NCBI GenBank assembly: GCA_017441605.1
Contig: JAFRXD010000043.1
Span: 33,773 to 97,772, forward strand
Source of the DNA: Thermoguttaceae bacterium
GTDB lineage: Bacteria; Planctomycetota; Planctomycetia; Pirellulales; Thermoguttaceae
Direction: 5' to 3'
DNA: 64,000 nt
The position numbers were made by a program, and so were the translations under genes. The notes under the pieces were generated by a model. It saw nothing but the letters and a program-made list of their open reading frames with translations, did not search any database and was not told the DNA's origin. Position 1 is the first letter of the stretch, and the number at the start of each line of letters is the position of its first letter. Of this stretch, positions 27,094 to 35,359 are shown piece by piece.

Positions 27094-28203
27094 CTACCGC
27101 TCGCGAATAGTCGCGTCGATCTCGTCGAGATACAACCGAACGACCTTCGCGCGGTCGAAAAGATTCGCGACTCTCTCGCGCCCTCTCCGCCCCATTTCCG
27201 CGCGCTCGGAGCGCGAAAGCGCGAGGAACCGACGGGTCGCGTCGACGAGCGCGTCGGCGCTTTTGGGAGCGAATCCGAACCCCGACGCCCCTTCGTCGAA
27301 CGTTTCCGCGCATCCGGGAACGCTCGAGGCGAGCAGCGGTCGCCCGGTCGCCGCGCCCTCGAGCAGGACGTTGGAAAGCCCCTCGTGATAGCTCGGCAAA
27401 ACGACGGCGCTCGCCCTCGCCAGCTCGGGCTTGACGTCGAGCTTATAGCCCAAATATTCGACGACGCCGTTTTTAGCGGCTTCCGCGACGCGCGCGTACT
27501 CCTTGTTGCATCCACGCTCGGGGGCGCCCAAAATCCGGAATTTAACGTCGGGGCGCTCCTTGCGAACTCGCTCCGCGCACTCGAGAAACTCGAAGATTCC
27601 TTTGTCGCGCATAAGACGACCGATAAAAAGGAGTTCGATCGACTCGCTCTCGTCCGGATACGGCGCGACTTGGAACGTCGTCAAATCGACCCCGGAACCC
27701 GGCGTCGAAACGACCCGCTCGGAACGAACCATCCTCTCGGCGACGACCCGCTCCGCGATCGTTCCGTTCTGACAAAAGACCCGATCCGCCCCCGCCAAAC
27801 CGACCCGATACAAGCCTTTCGATATCCTCGCGACCGGACCGCCCCCGTTGAGCGCCGTGCCGAAACCGGAGATCGTCGCCAGATAAGGGGTTCCCAGCGC
27901 TCGACAAGCCAACCCGCAATAGACGTTCGGTTTGATCGTGAACGTGAGCGCGAGATCGGGGCGAAGCTTCTTGAGCGTTCGACGATAAAACGACCACAAT
28001 TTCAAATCGCGCAACGGGTTGAGCCCTCGCGGATCGATAGGGGTGGGGAGGATTTTCGCGGCGGTCGCCTCGAAGTAATCGGCGCGAAAGTCCTCTTCGA
28101 ACGAAAGCCAGACTTCGTCCCCGCGCTCCAATAGCGCCGAGACCAACTCCCGCTTGAAGTCGTACAAGACCCTCGCTTGATTGATCGCCAATAAAATTCT
28201 CAT
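27094..28203 (-). CDS. Glycosyltransferase family 4 (group 1)
   Basis: The ATG at 28203 (GGGAG five bases upstream) gives 369 aa beginning MRILLAINQARVLYDFKREL. It is a GT-B fold enzyme: the N-terminal domain contains LALTFTIKPNVYCGLACRALG and ATISGFGTAL, and the C-terminal nucleotide-sugar domain has LLFIGRLMRDKGIFEFLE and PSYHEGLSNVLLEGAATGRPLLAS with the E-x7-E motif. This is the arrangement of WcaA/PglA-like enzymes that add a sugar to an undecaprenyl-linked acceptor in the cytoplasm. No other glycan genes are adjacent, so the donor and acceptor are unknown. Confidence 0.92.
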   Translation of the reverse strand: MRILLAINQARVLYDFKRELVSALLERGDEVWLSFEEDFRADYFEATAAKILPTPIDPRGLNPLRDLKLWSFYRRTLKKLRPDLALTFTIKPNVYCGLACRALGTPYLATISGFGTALNGGGPVARISKGLYRVGLAGADRVFCQNGTIAERVVAERMVRSERVVSTPGSGVDLTTFQVAPYPDESESIELLFIGRLMRDKGIFEFLECAERVRKERPDVKFRILGAPERGCNKEYARVAEAAKNGVVEYLGYKLDVKPELARASAVVLPSYHEGLSNVLLEGAATGRPLLASSVPGCAETFDEGASGFGFAPKSADALVDATRRFLALSRSERAEMGRRGRERVANLFDRAKVVRLYLDEIDATIRER

Positions 28204-28294
28204 CGCGCTCCCTATCGTTCGTTCGCGGCTTCGCTCTATATTTCGCCGACTCCGGGATATTCTATCGAAAAAACGCCTCGCGGTCAATAAAAAA

Positions 28295-28331
28295 CCGCGA
28301 CGGGCGGAAAAACGCGAGTCGCGGCTTTTTT
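28295..28331. terminator. Hairpin terminator between the glycosyltransferase and TIGR03000 genes
   Basis: CCGCGAC and GTCGCGG form the stem, with A/T-runs on both sides (AAAAAA before, TTTTTT after). It terminates the minus-strand gene ending at 28358. Confidence 0.8.
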
Positions 28332-28357
28332 CGTTCGTTCGGTCGAACGCTGATTTC

Positions 28358-29494
28358 TCACTTATTGAAGGCGATCGCCTCGTTGGCGCGACGCGGTTTC
28401 GGATTGAACGCGAGCGCGGTCTTTTCGCCGGCGGTTAGGACGGCGGTCTGGACGTCCTCGACCGTTTGACCGTTGCGAACCGCGACGACGCGGATCTCAA
28501 ACTCGTAGGTCTCGCCGTACTTCAGGTTCTTCGCAGCGAAAGTGCGGGTCTCGCCGCTTTGCTTCGTGCGATAGCCGTTGACGTACACGACGGAATCTTC
28601 GGGAACCAGCATGCGAATGACGCCCGCCCCGGTCGGCTCCGGAGTCGGAATCGACTCGATCGAAGGCTCGGTCGCGTTGGAGTCGTAGGACGGAAGTTGG
28701 TTTTCTTCGGGAACCGCGGGCGCGTTGACGTCCTCGTCTTGCGCGGACAACTTCTTGGGAGCCTCTTTGGGCGCGGACTTAAGCGTCGCGCCAATCCCGC
28801 CCTTCGACGTTCCGGTCGTCGGATCGAGCTCGTTCACTTCGCCCGGATAGTATCCGTCGCCGCAGCAAGAGCGAGGCGCGTAGACGCTTTGGGCGCAAGT
28901 CGGAGCGCAAGGCTCGCAAGCGGGAGCGCAGGGCTCGCAAGGGGTCGCGCAAACGTTCGCGCAAGGATCGCAAGCGGGAACGCAAGGAGACCAATCGCAA
29001 CAGGGGTCGCAGCACGGATCGCAGACGTTCCAGCACGGATCGCAAACGTACGCGGGACGGCAGTAGTTAAAATTGCCGAAGAGGAAGCTGCGCACGCCGC
29101 GAAGGAGGCTCCTCACCGGTCGGAACGAGCGGCACTCCGGAACGACGTAGGTCGTCGGGGCGTAGGAATAGGAGTAGGAGGGGGCGTAGTCGTAGGCGAC
29201 CGGGTAAGAGTAGGAGATCGGCGCGGGGTCGGCGTTGCCGGCGCAAGACGCGCACTCGCCGTAGAACCCGTCGATTTCGCTCGCCTCGTATTCGGAAAAG
29301 CTCATATCGCCGAGGGTCAGCGCCTCGTCCCCAAAGAACGCGTCGGACTCGTAGACCGGCTCGGACTTCGATTGGAAAAGACTTTTGAACAAACCGGATT
29401 TGAAAACGCTTCCGGCGGCGAACGCGTCGACCGAACCCGCCAAAACGACGACGACGATCGCGGCGCGCAGCGCCAATTGACCGTTGAATTTCAT
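28358..29494 (-). CDS. Exported Cys-rich protein with TIGR03000-type C-terminal domain
   Basis: The ATG at 29494 is chosen because GAGGAG lies six bases upstream and a signal peptide follows (MKFNGQLALRAAIVVVVLAGSVDAFA); 378 aa. A Tyr/Ser-rich stretch (YSYPVAYDYAPSYSYSY) precedes a Cys-rich block of about 70 residues with repeated CDPC, CEPC and CAP units. The last about 75 residues (VVYVNGYRTKQSGETRTFAA, YGETYEFEIRVVAVRNGQT) match the planctomycete domain TIGR03000, a PEGA-like beta fold. The protein probably sits in the envelope, where the Cys block could form disulfides or bind metal. It has its own terminator. Confidence 0.85.
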   Translation of the reverse strand: MKFNGQLALRAAIVVVVLAGSVDAFAAGSVFKSGLFKSLFQSKSEPVYESDAFFGDEALTLGDMSFSEYEASEIDGFYGECASCAGNADPAPISYSYPVAYDYAPSYSYSYAPTTYVVPECRSFRPVRSLLRGVRSFLFGNFNYCRPAYVCDPCWNVCDPCCDPCCDWSPCVPACDPCANVCATPCEPCAPACEPCAPTCAQSVYAPRSCCGDGYYPGEVNELDPTTGTSKGGIGATLKSAPKEAPKKLSAQDEDVNAPAVPEENQLPSYDSNATEPSIESIPTPEPTGAGVIRMLVPEDSVVYVNGYRTKQSGETRTFAAKNLKYGETYEFEIRVVAVRNGQTVEDVQTAVLTAGEKTALAFNPKPRRANEAIAFNK

Positions 29495-30033
29495 TGCTAA
29501 CTCCTCGTGGCGCGCAATGCGCGCGCGTACCTTGTGACGACCGGCGCCGACGAGACCCCGGGAGGGATCGACTCTCGCCGAACTATGCGTTATCGATTTC
29601 GAGCTTTGCACAAACTCGCTTGTTTACTCATATCGTACATTTTGCCCAAATTAACCCGTTTGAAAAGCCCTTTTTTCTCCAATTTCGCGATAAATGCGTC
29701 CAACTCCGCGAATTTTTCGCATTGTAACGATTAACAAGGCTTTGCGGGTAAGTTTGAGCGCTCGCCAAACGGTCGCGCCATCTTTATCGTACCGTTCGCC
29801 GAGAGGCGTTGAACAAAGTTCGCTCGAGCCTTGCGAACCGCATTTCCGGCATTTCCGCAACGACCGTCTAAATTCAACCGGCGCGCGAGACCTCGGCAAA
29901 AGCGCTCGAAACAAGTTCCAACAAATAGGAATTGCGCGCGGATTCGTCTAGTCGCGCCTCAAAAAAGGAGTATAATGGGGGGACGCGGTCGGTCTCGACG
30001 CCCTCCGCGCCACACTCGATTTAGGAGACGGCG
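29495..30033. other. Intergenic region between divergent genes
   Basis: 540 bp with no convincing gene. It is AT-richer in the middle. A TATAAT at 29971-29976 suits the downstream cysteine desulfurase, though no good -35 box is seen. AGGAGACGGCG precedes the ATG at 30034. Confidence 0.6.
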
Positions 30034-31281
30034 ATGGAAAACCCCGAACGATTCGTTTACCTCGACAACAACGCGACCACCGCGATCGCGCCCGAAGTCG
30101 TCGAGGCGATGCGGCCTTACTTTGAGACGAAATACTGGAATCCGAGCTCGATGTACTCCCCCGCGCTCGCGCTCGCGCGCGAAATCGACGAGGCTCGAGA
30201 GAAAATCGCGAGCCGCTTGGGCGCGGAGCGAGCCGACGAAATCGTCTTTACCTCGTGCGCGACCGAGAGCAACAACGCCGCCCTGATCGGCGGGCTCAAA
30301 GCTCAAATCAAAGCGGATCCGAAGCGTCGGCGAATCGTAACGACTCGCGTCGAGCACCCCGCCGTCCTGGAGGTCTGCAAGAGCTTGGAGAAAGAGGGGT
30401 TCGGCGTCGATTGGGTCGGGGTCGATCGGGACGGAAACCTCAATTTGCGCGAATACGTTCGCGCGCTTCGCCCCGGGGAAACCGCGCTGGTCTCCGTTAT
30501 GCGCGCGAACAACGAGACGGGGGTCGTCTTCCCGATCGAGCGGCTCGCGCGAATCGCGAAGGAAACCGACCCGAAAATTATTTTCCACGTCGACGCCACG
30601 CAGTCGATCACCAAAGCCCCGATGAATCTGAGCGCGACGCCTTCCGACGACTCCCTCTCCGGCGCGTTCGGAAACGTCGACCTCCTCTCGTTCAGCGGGC
30701 ACAAGATCCACGCGCCCAAAGGAATCGGGGTTCTCTACGCTCGACGCGGAACCCCGTTGTCGCGCTTTATGATCGGGGGGCACCAAGAGAAGGGGCGCCG
30801 CGCCGGAACCGAGAACGTCCCGTACATTATGGGTCTCGCCGCCGCGCTCGACTTGGAGACCGCCGCGATCGAGGAAAACGCCGCGAAAATGGCGGCCCTT
30901 CGCGACCGACTCCAAACGGCGCTCGAGGAGCGCGTCCCGTGCCTGATCGTCAACGGCAAAAACGCTCCGAGAACTCCTAACACGCTGAACGTCGCGATTT
31001 ACGGCGCCGAGGGAGAGGCGGTGCTCGCCCTGCTGTCGGCGCGCGGAATTTGCGTCTCGAGCGGCTCGGCGTGCACTTCGGGATCGCTCGAGCCGTCCCA
31101 CGTGCTCAGCGCGATGCAAGTTCCGGCCGGGGCGCTCCAAGGGAATTTCCGATTCAGTCTGAGCCGCTACTCGACCGAGGAAGAAATCGATTTGGCGATC
31201 GAGGCGTTCGTCGACGTCGTCGCGATCGTTCGACGAACCTCGAGCAAGTGGGACGACGCCAAAGGAGAGCCGATCGCCTAG
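30034..31281 (+). CDS. Cysteine desulfurase (NifS/IscS family)
   Basis: This 415-aa PLP enzyme starts with the family opening FVYLDNNATT. SCATESNNAAL, RVEHPAVLE and ANNETGVVFPIERLA follow, then the PLP-binding Lys in SFSGHKIHAPKG (K224) and the catalytic Cys in SSGSACTSGS (C347). The short-loop arrangement around the Cys is that of IscS/NifS (class I) enzymes. It takes sulfur from cysteine as a persulfide for Fe-S cluster assembly and tRNA thiolation in the cytoplasm. No iscU or iscA gene is next to it. The following gene is a SUMF1-domain protein, 58 bp downstream. Confidence 0.95.
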   Translation: MENPERFVYLDNNATTAIAPEVVEAMRPYFETKYWNPSSMYSPALALAREIDEAREKIASRLGAERADEIVFTSCATESNNAALIGGLKAQIKADPKRRRIVTTRVEHPAVLEVCKSLEKEGFGVDWVGVDRDGNLNLREYVRALRPGETALVSVMRANNETGVVFPIERLARIAKETDPKIIFHVDATQSITKAPMNLSATPSDDSLSGAFGNVDLLSFSGHKIHAPKGIGVLYARRGTPLSRFMIGGHQEKGRRAGTENVPYIMGLAAALDLETAAIEENAAKMAALRDRLQTALEERVPCLIVNGKNAPRTPNTLNVAIYGAEGEAVLALLSARGICVSSGSACTSGSLEPSHVLSAMQVPAGALQGNFRFSLSRYSTEEEIDLAIEAFVDVVAIVRRTSSKWDDAKGEPIA

Positions 31282-31339
31282 GCGCGAGACCTATAACGAC
31301 AGAGACAAACGCTGACTTATTTAGAAAGAGAGACCCCAA

Positions 31340-32101
31340 ATGTCGACGAATTCCACCGAACAATTTTCGTCCCAAACCGCCGGTTCGCTCGCGACCGCGA
31401 CCCTTTTCGGCGTCGCGACGAACTTCCGCTTCGCTCCCGCCGGTTCCTTTACCATGGGCGGAACCGCCGCCGACGGAGAGCCCCGAAACGTCTCCCTGAC
31501 CAACGGGTTCTGGATTATGGAATCCCCCGCGACGCAAGAGCTTTGGAAAGCGGTTATGGGAACGAATCCCAGCCAATTCGTCGGCGAGAAACTCCCCGTC
31601 GACTCGATTACCGCCGCCGACGCCGAGGCCTTCGCCGCGAAGCTCAACGACTCCGGTCAAGCCCCCGAGGGGTGGAAGTTTAGTCTCCCGACCGAGGCCC
31701 AATGGGAATACGCCTGCCGCGCCGGGACCGCGACCGAGTTCTGGTTCGGCGACGTTTGCGACGGAACCCAAGCGAACTGCGACGGAAACTACGGGTTCCG
31801 AACCGACGCGAAAGGTCCCTGGCTCCAGAAGACGACCGAAGTCGGAACCTATCCCGCCAATCCGTGGGGGCTCTTTGACGTCCACGGAAACGTTTGGGAA
31901 TTCTGCTCCGATACCTACGGCGCCTACCCGAAAGGGGACGCGACCGACCCGACCGGCGCGACTTCCGGAACGAGGCGCGTTCTCCGAGGCGGAAGCTGGA
32001 ACGACGCCGCCGGGAGCTGCCGAAGCGCCTATCGCGGAAGCGACGCGGGCGTTCGCGCCTATCCGTACAACGGCGTCCGACTCGCTCTCGTCAAAGCCTA
32101 A
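31340..32101 (+). CDS. SUMF1/FGE-type formylglycine-generating-enzyme-like protein
   Basis: This 253-aa protein is a single SUMF1 domain: FAPAGSFTMGGTAADGEPRNV, NGFWIMESPATQELWKAVMG, LPTEAQWEYACRAGTATEF, NPWGLFDVHGNVWEFCSD, RRVLRGGSWNDAAGSCRSAYR and a GVRLALVKA end. The fold is that of enzymes turning a Cys of sulfatases into formylglycine, but many bacterial members have other or no activity. There is no signal peptide, so it is likely cytosolic. The paralogue at 19937-20959 is broken. GAGAG lies close to the ATG and a hairpin terminator follows. No sulfatase gene lies in the window. Confidence 0.88.
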   Translation: MSTNSTEQFSSQTAGSLATATLFGVATNFRFAPAGSFTMGGTAADGEPRNVSLTNGFWIMESPATQELWKAVMGTNPSQFVGEKLPVDSITAADAEAFAAKLNDSGQAPEGWKFSLPTEAQWEYACRAGTATEFWFGDVCDGTQANCDGNYGFRTDAKGPWLQKTTEVGTYPANPWGLFDVHGNVWEFCSDTYGAYPKGDATDPTGATSGTRRVLRGGSWNDAAGSCRSAYRGSDAGVRAYPYNGVRLALVKA

Positions 32102-32123
32102 TAAAAAGGCCTAAAGAAACGCG

Positions 32124-32165
32124 AGCGCGCCGACTCGGGGTTCCGGTCGGCGCGCTTTCTTTTTT
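32124..32165 (+). terminator. Terminator after the SUMF1 gene
   Basis: AGCGCGCCGAC (32124-32134) pairs with GTCGGCGCGCT (32146-32156), followed by TTCTTTTTTG. Confidence 0.9.
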
Positions 32166-32219
32166 GTTCTTCCGTCTTTCTTGCGAAAAGAAAAGCGCCT
32201 CGGCGCTTTTTCGATTTCG

Positions 32220-32966
32220 CTAATCGCAAATCAGCGTCCCGACGCGCTCCCCGCGAACCGCGCGATCCAAGTTGCCGTCTATGCGGAAGTTAAAAACGAG
32301 AACCGGCATGTTGTGGTCGCGGCATTTCGCGAACGCCTCTTGGTCCATCACGCGAAGATTCTGAGAAATCGCGTCCTCGAACGTCAATTGCGGATAGAAC
32401 ACCGCGCTCGGGTCTTTGTTCGGATCGGCGGAATAAACTCCGTCGACTTTGGTCGCTTTGAACAGATAGTCGACCTCCAGCTCGAGCGCGCGCTGCGCCG
32501 CGGCCGTGTCGGTCGTGACGAACGGCGTGCCCATGCCCCCCGCCAAAACGACGACCCTGCCCTTCTCGAGGTGCCGAAGCGCGCGGCGGCGAATGTACGG
32601 CTCCGCCACCGCGTCCATTTGGATCGCGGTCATGAGCCGCGTCGGACGACCTTGAGACTCCAGCGCGTCGTGCAGCGCCGAGCCGTTGATCACCGTCGCC
32701 AGCATGCCCATATAGTGCGCCGTCGCCTCTTGGATCGCCGAAGCCCCGTCCGAGGCTTTGAACTGCGCCCCGCGAAGAATATTCCCGCCTCCCATCACGA
32801 CCGCGATCTGCGTTCCCCGGCTCGCCACGCGCGCGATTTGCGACGCCAATCGGTTCACCGAGTCCATCGAAATCCCGCGCTCGCTAGGCGGGCAAAAACT
32901 CTCGCCCGAAATTTTGAGCAGAATTCGCTTGATGGGCTTGGCGGTAAATCGTTCTTCGGCGCTCAT
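32220..32966 (-). CDS. pyrH: UMP kinase
   Basis: The start at 32966 gives 248 aa with GAGG six bases upstream. It shows the bacterial UMP kinase pattern of the amino-acid-kinase fold: [32 protein letters not shown] [43 protein letters not shown], and [21 protein letters not shown]. It phosphorylates UMP to UDP in pyrimidine nucleotide synthesis and is normally a hexamer controlled by GTP and UTP. In many bacteria it neighbours tsf and frr, but here the neighbour is the HU-type gene upstream. Confidence 0.96.
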   Translation of the reverse strand: MSAEERFTAKPIKRILLKISGESFCPPSERGISMDSVNRLASQIARVASRGTQIAVVMGGGNILRGAQFKASDGASAIQEATAHYMGMLATVINGSALHDALESQGRPTRLMTAIQMDAVAEPYIRRRALRHLEKGRVVVLAGGMGTPFVTTDTAAAQRALELEVDYLFKATKVDGVYSADPNKDPSAVFYPQLTFEDAISQNLRVMDQEAFAKCRDHNMPVLVFNFRIDGNLDRAVRGERVGTLICD

Positions 32967-33101
32967 TGGGTTCCTCGCGATTCGGGGGGTTCGACGGTTT
33001 GGAGCGCGATTTCCTTCGCGCTCGCTCGAGAACATTGTCGTTCGTTTCCAACTTTTGTCAAGAGCGAGACGCTCGAACCCCATCCGGCTCCGAAACAAAA
33101 A

Positions 33102-33134
33102 AACGCCGCTTCTTGAACGAAGCGGCGTTTTTCG
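33102..33134. terminator. Terminator between hupB-like gene and pyrH
   Basis: AACGCCGCTTC (33102-33112) pairs with GAAGCGGCGTT (33119-33129), with A-runs before and T-runs after. It terminates the minus-strand HU-type gene ending at 33200, so pyrH may have its own promoter. Confidence 0.88.
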
Positions 33135-33199
33135 CTTTCGGGAAAAGTCGAGCCCCGCGAGTCTATTTCGATTCAAAATCGCGGGCTCGGATTAGGCGA

Positions 33200-33565
33200 T
33201 CAGGCCATGTCTTTGAGAGCCTTGAGGGCCTTGACCTTGATCTTGTAGTGCTCGGGCTTGGCGGGACGATCGATGAACTTGCCGGGATGGAACGGATCCG
33301 GAACGTTCTTTTGACCCTCTTTCGCGGGAACGTGTTGCTTCTCGATCTTAACGAGACCCGGAAGTTGGAAGCTGGCCTTGTCGCCCTTGGCCAATTCGCT
33401 CTTGATCAGCCCGGCGAGCGCGTCGATGACCGCCGAGACGTCTTTCTTCGCCAGCGAGGTGCTCTCGACGAGCGCTTGAATCATTTGGGTCTTCGTCAGC
33501 GGTTTGCAGGCGTCGCACTTTTTGCCGTTGCAACCGGCGCATTCTTTTTCGGCTTTCTTTGCCAT
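33200..33565 (-). CDS. HU-family DNA-binding protein with N-terminal Cys cluster
   Basis: This 121-aa protein is an HU/IHF-fold protein: LTKTQMIQALVESTSLAKKDVSAVIDALAGLI forms the helical dimer core, and SFQLPGLVKIEKQHVPAKEG with the NVPDPFHPGKFIDRPAKP arm replaces the usual DNA-binding arm. It ends KIKVKALKALKDMA. An unusual N-terminal extension contains CAGCNGKKCDAC, that is CxxC-x4-CxxC, a likely zinc site. It packs and bends the chromosome. A promoter lies upstream (TTGACG at 33726-33721). Confidence 0.9.
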   Translation of the reverse strand: MAKKAEKECAGCNGKKCDACKPLTKTQMIQALVESTSLAKKDVSAVIDALAGLIKSELAKGDKASFQLPGLVKIEKQHVPAKEGQKNVPDPFHPGKFIDRPAKPEHYKIKVKALKALKDMA

Positions 33566-33697
33566 TCAAACGGTCCTTTAGCTATAAAGGTTGATTGCGT
33601 TGCGAACGTCGCGGAATCGGGCTCTCTTCGGCGCGATTACCGCGAGACCCGAGGCTATGCGAGCGCGTTCGCTACCCTCGCGCCTCGAGTTTGTATA

Positions 33698-33726
33698 TTT
33701 TTATCGGTTTGAAGCCGACTCGTCAA
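33698..33726 (-). promoter_or_regulatory. Candidate promoter for the HU-type gene
   Basis: TTGACG (33726-33721) is followed after 17 bp by TAAAAA (33703-33698) on the minus strand. The -10 box is weak. Confidence 0.4.
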
Positions 33727-33879
33727 CGCTAAACGGCTCGATTTTCCGCGTTTTTCCCGCTTTTTTTCAACTTTTTTCAAAAAACGCCCGTTATATTCGG
33801 AAACGCGCGATAATTTTAACGTCGAACCCCTCGTTTGGCGTTTTCAAAACGCAAATTCGCGACGCGTTCGAGGCGTCGC

Positions 33880-33907
33880 TTTACAAGCCGCCGATTTGCA
33901 GTATAAT
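33880..33907 (+). promoter_or_regulatory. Sigma-70-type promoter for phenylacetate-CoA ligase
   Basis: TTTACA (33880-33885) and a perfect TATAAT (33902-33907) have a 16-bp spacer, about 100 bases before the ATG at 34009. The rest of the 443-bp gap with the HU gene holds no other clear signal besides the HU promoter. Confidence 0.65.
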
Positions 33908-34008
33908 AGTCGAAATTATCGTCGACCGTCGCAAGCGCGGCGGCGCCCTCCGTCGGTCGGAGTCGACGCAAAAGAACGCGTTCCGTTCGGAAGAAAGAAT
34001 TCCCCATT

Positions 34009-35331
34009 ATGGAATACAATATGATCAGCGCGCCGGATTTCATGCCGGAACACATGCTTCGCGACGTCCAAAACCGTAAATTCCTCGACGTTTTCCGCCG
34101 CGTTTACGCCAACGTTCCATGGTACCGCGAGCTGTTGGAGAAAAACAACGTCAATCCCGATTCGGTCAAATCCCTGACCGATATCGTCAAGTTGCCGTTT
34201 GTCAAAAAGACGGATCTGCGCGAAACGTACCCGACCGGAATGTTCGCCGTCCCGATGGAAAAGATCGTCCGCTTCCACGCCTCTAGCGGAACGACCGGAA
34301 AGCCGATCGTTATGGGATACGCCCGCGAGGACCTCGACGCTTGGTCCGAGTGTTCTTCTCGCGCTCTCGCGATGTTCGGGCTCACCGCGAAAGACGTGCT
34401 CCAAGTGAGCTACGGCTACGGGCTCTTCACGGGCGGTCTCGGCTTGCACGACGCGGGCGAGCGGCTCGGCTGCGCGGTTCTGCCGACGTCCGGCGGCAAC
34501 ACGGGTCGCCAACTTATGCTCATGCGCGACCTCGGCGTCACCGCGATCGCCTGCACCCCTAGCTACTTCCTCCACATTATCGACCACGCTCGAAAAATCG
34601 GGTTCGATTGGTCCGAGACGAAACTCCGCTTCGGAATCCACGGCGCCGAGCCCTGGACCGCCGAAATGCGAAAGTTCATGGAAGACGAAACCGGATACGT
34701 CGCGCGCGATATTTACGGCTTGACCGAAGTCTCCGGCCCCGGCGTCGGCGGCGACTGCCCCTGCAACTCCGGGCTCCACATCTTCGAAGACCACTTCTAT
34801 CCCGAAATCATCGATCCCGAGACCCTCGAGCCCCTGCCCGACGGAGAGCTCGGCGAGCTCGTCTTCACCACCCTCGACAAAGTCGGGCTACCCCTAATTC
34901 GATACCGCACCCGCGACATTACCCGCATTATGCCCGATCGCTGCCCCTGCGGGCGCACGATTCGTCGCATCGATCGCATCTCGCACCGTTCCGACGATAT
35001 GATGATCATTCGCGGGGTCAACGTCTTCCCGAGCCAGGTCGAGTCGATTTTGCTCGCGATCGATCCGAATCTCGTCAATTTCCAAATCCATTTGGACAAA
35101 GACGCGAGCGGGCTCGACACGATCGAGGTCAAGGTGGAGCCCACCCCCGCCCAGTTCAACGAGCTCTGGAACGACGACGACGCCAAAGAGGCGTTCCGCA
35201 AGCGAATTGCCGGCAGCCTGAAAGACACGATCGGCATCGGGTTCAAAGCGACCGTCGTCGCCCCCGACTCCATTCCGCGAAGCGAGGGCAAGTGCAAGCG
35301 CGTCTTCGACAACCGAGGCGCCAAGGAATAA
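34009..35331 (+). CDS. paaK: Phenylacetate-CoA ligase family (PaaK-like AMP-forming ligase)
   Basis: This 440-aa protein has the ANL-superfamily P-loop HASSGTTGKP, the SYGYGLFTGGLGLHDAGE and LPTSGGNTGRQ segments typical of PaaK, the adenylate motif DIYGLTEVSGPG, and the hinge/C-domain IRYRTRDITRI and MIIRGVNVFPSQVE. The DRCPCGRTIRRI Cys pair matches the family. It activates an aromatic acid, classically phenylacetate, to its CoA ester through an acyl-AMP. No other phenylacetate-degradation genes are adjacent, so in this organism it may act on another aryl acid or on indoleacetate. It has a good upstream promoter. The next gene, a 3-hydroxyacyl-CoA dehydrogenase, starts 28 bp later. Confidence 0.92.
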   Translation: MEYNMISAPDFMPEHMLRDVQNRKFLDVFRRVYANVPWYRELLEKNNVNPDSVKSLTDIVKLPFVKKTDLRETYPTGMFAVPMEKIVRFHASSGTTGKPIVMGYAREDLDAWSECSSRALAMFGLTAKDVLQVSYGYGLFTGGLGLHDAGERLGCAVLPTSGGNTGRQLMLMRDLGVTAIACTPSYFLHIIDHARKIGFDWSETKLRFGIHGAEPWTAEMRKFMEDETGYVARDIYGLTEVSGPGVGGDCPCNSGLHIFEDHFYPEIIDPETLEPLPDGELGELVFTTLDKVGLPLIRYRTRDITRIMPDRCPCGRTIRRIDRISHRSDDMMIIRGVNVFPSQVESILLAIDPNLVNFQIHLDKDASGLDTIEVKVEPTPAQFNELWNDDDAKEAFRKRIAGSLKDTIGIGFKATVVAPDSIPRSEGKCKRVFDNRGAKE

Positions 35332-35359
35332 TCCCCTCGCCTTCCTCGCCTCGCGCCCT

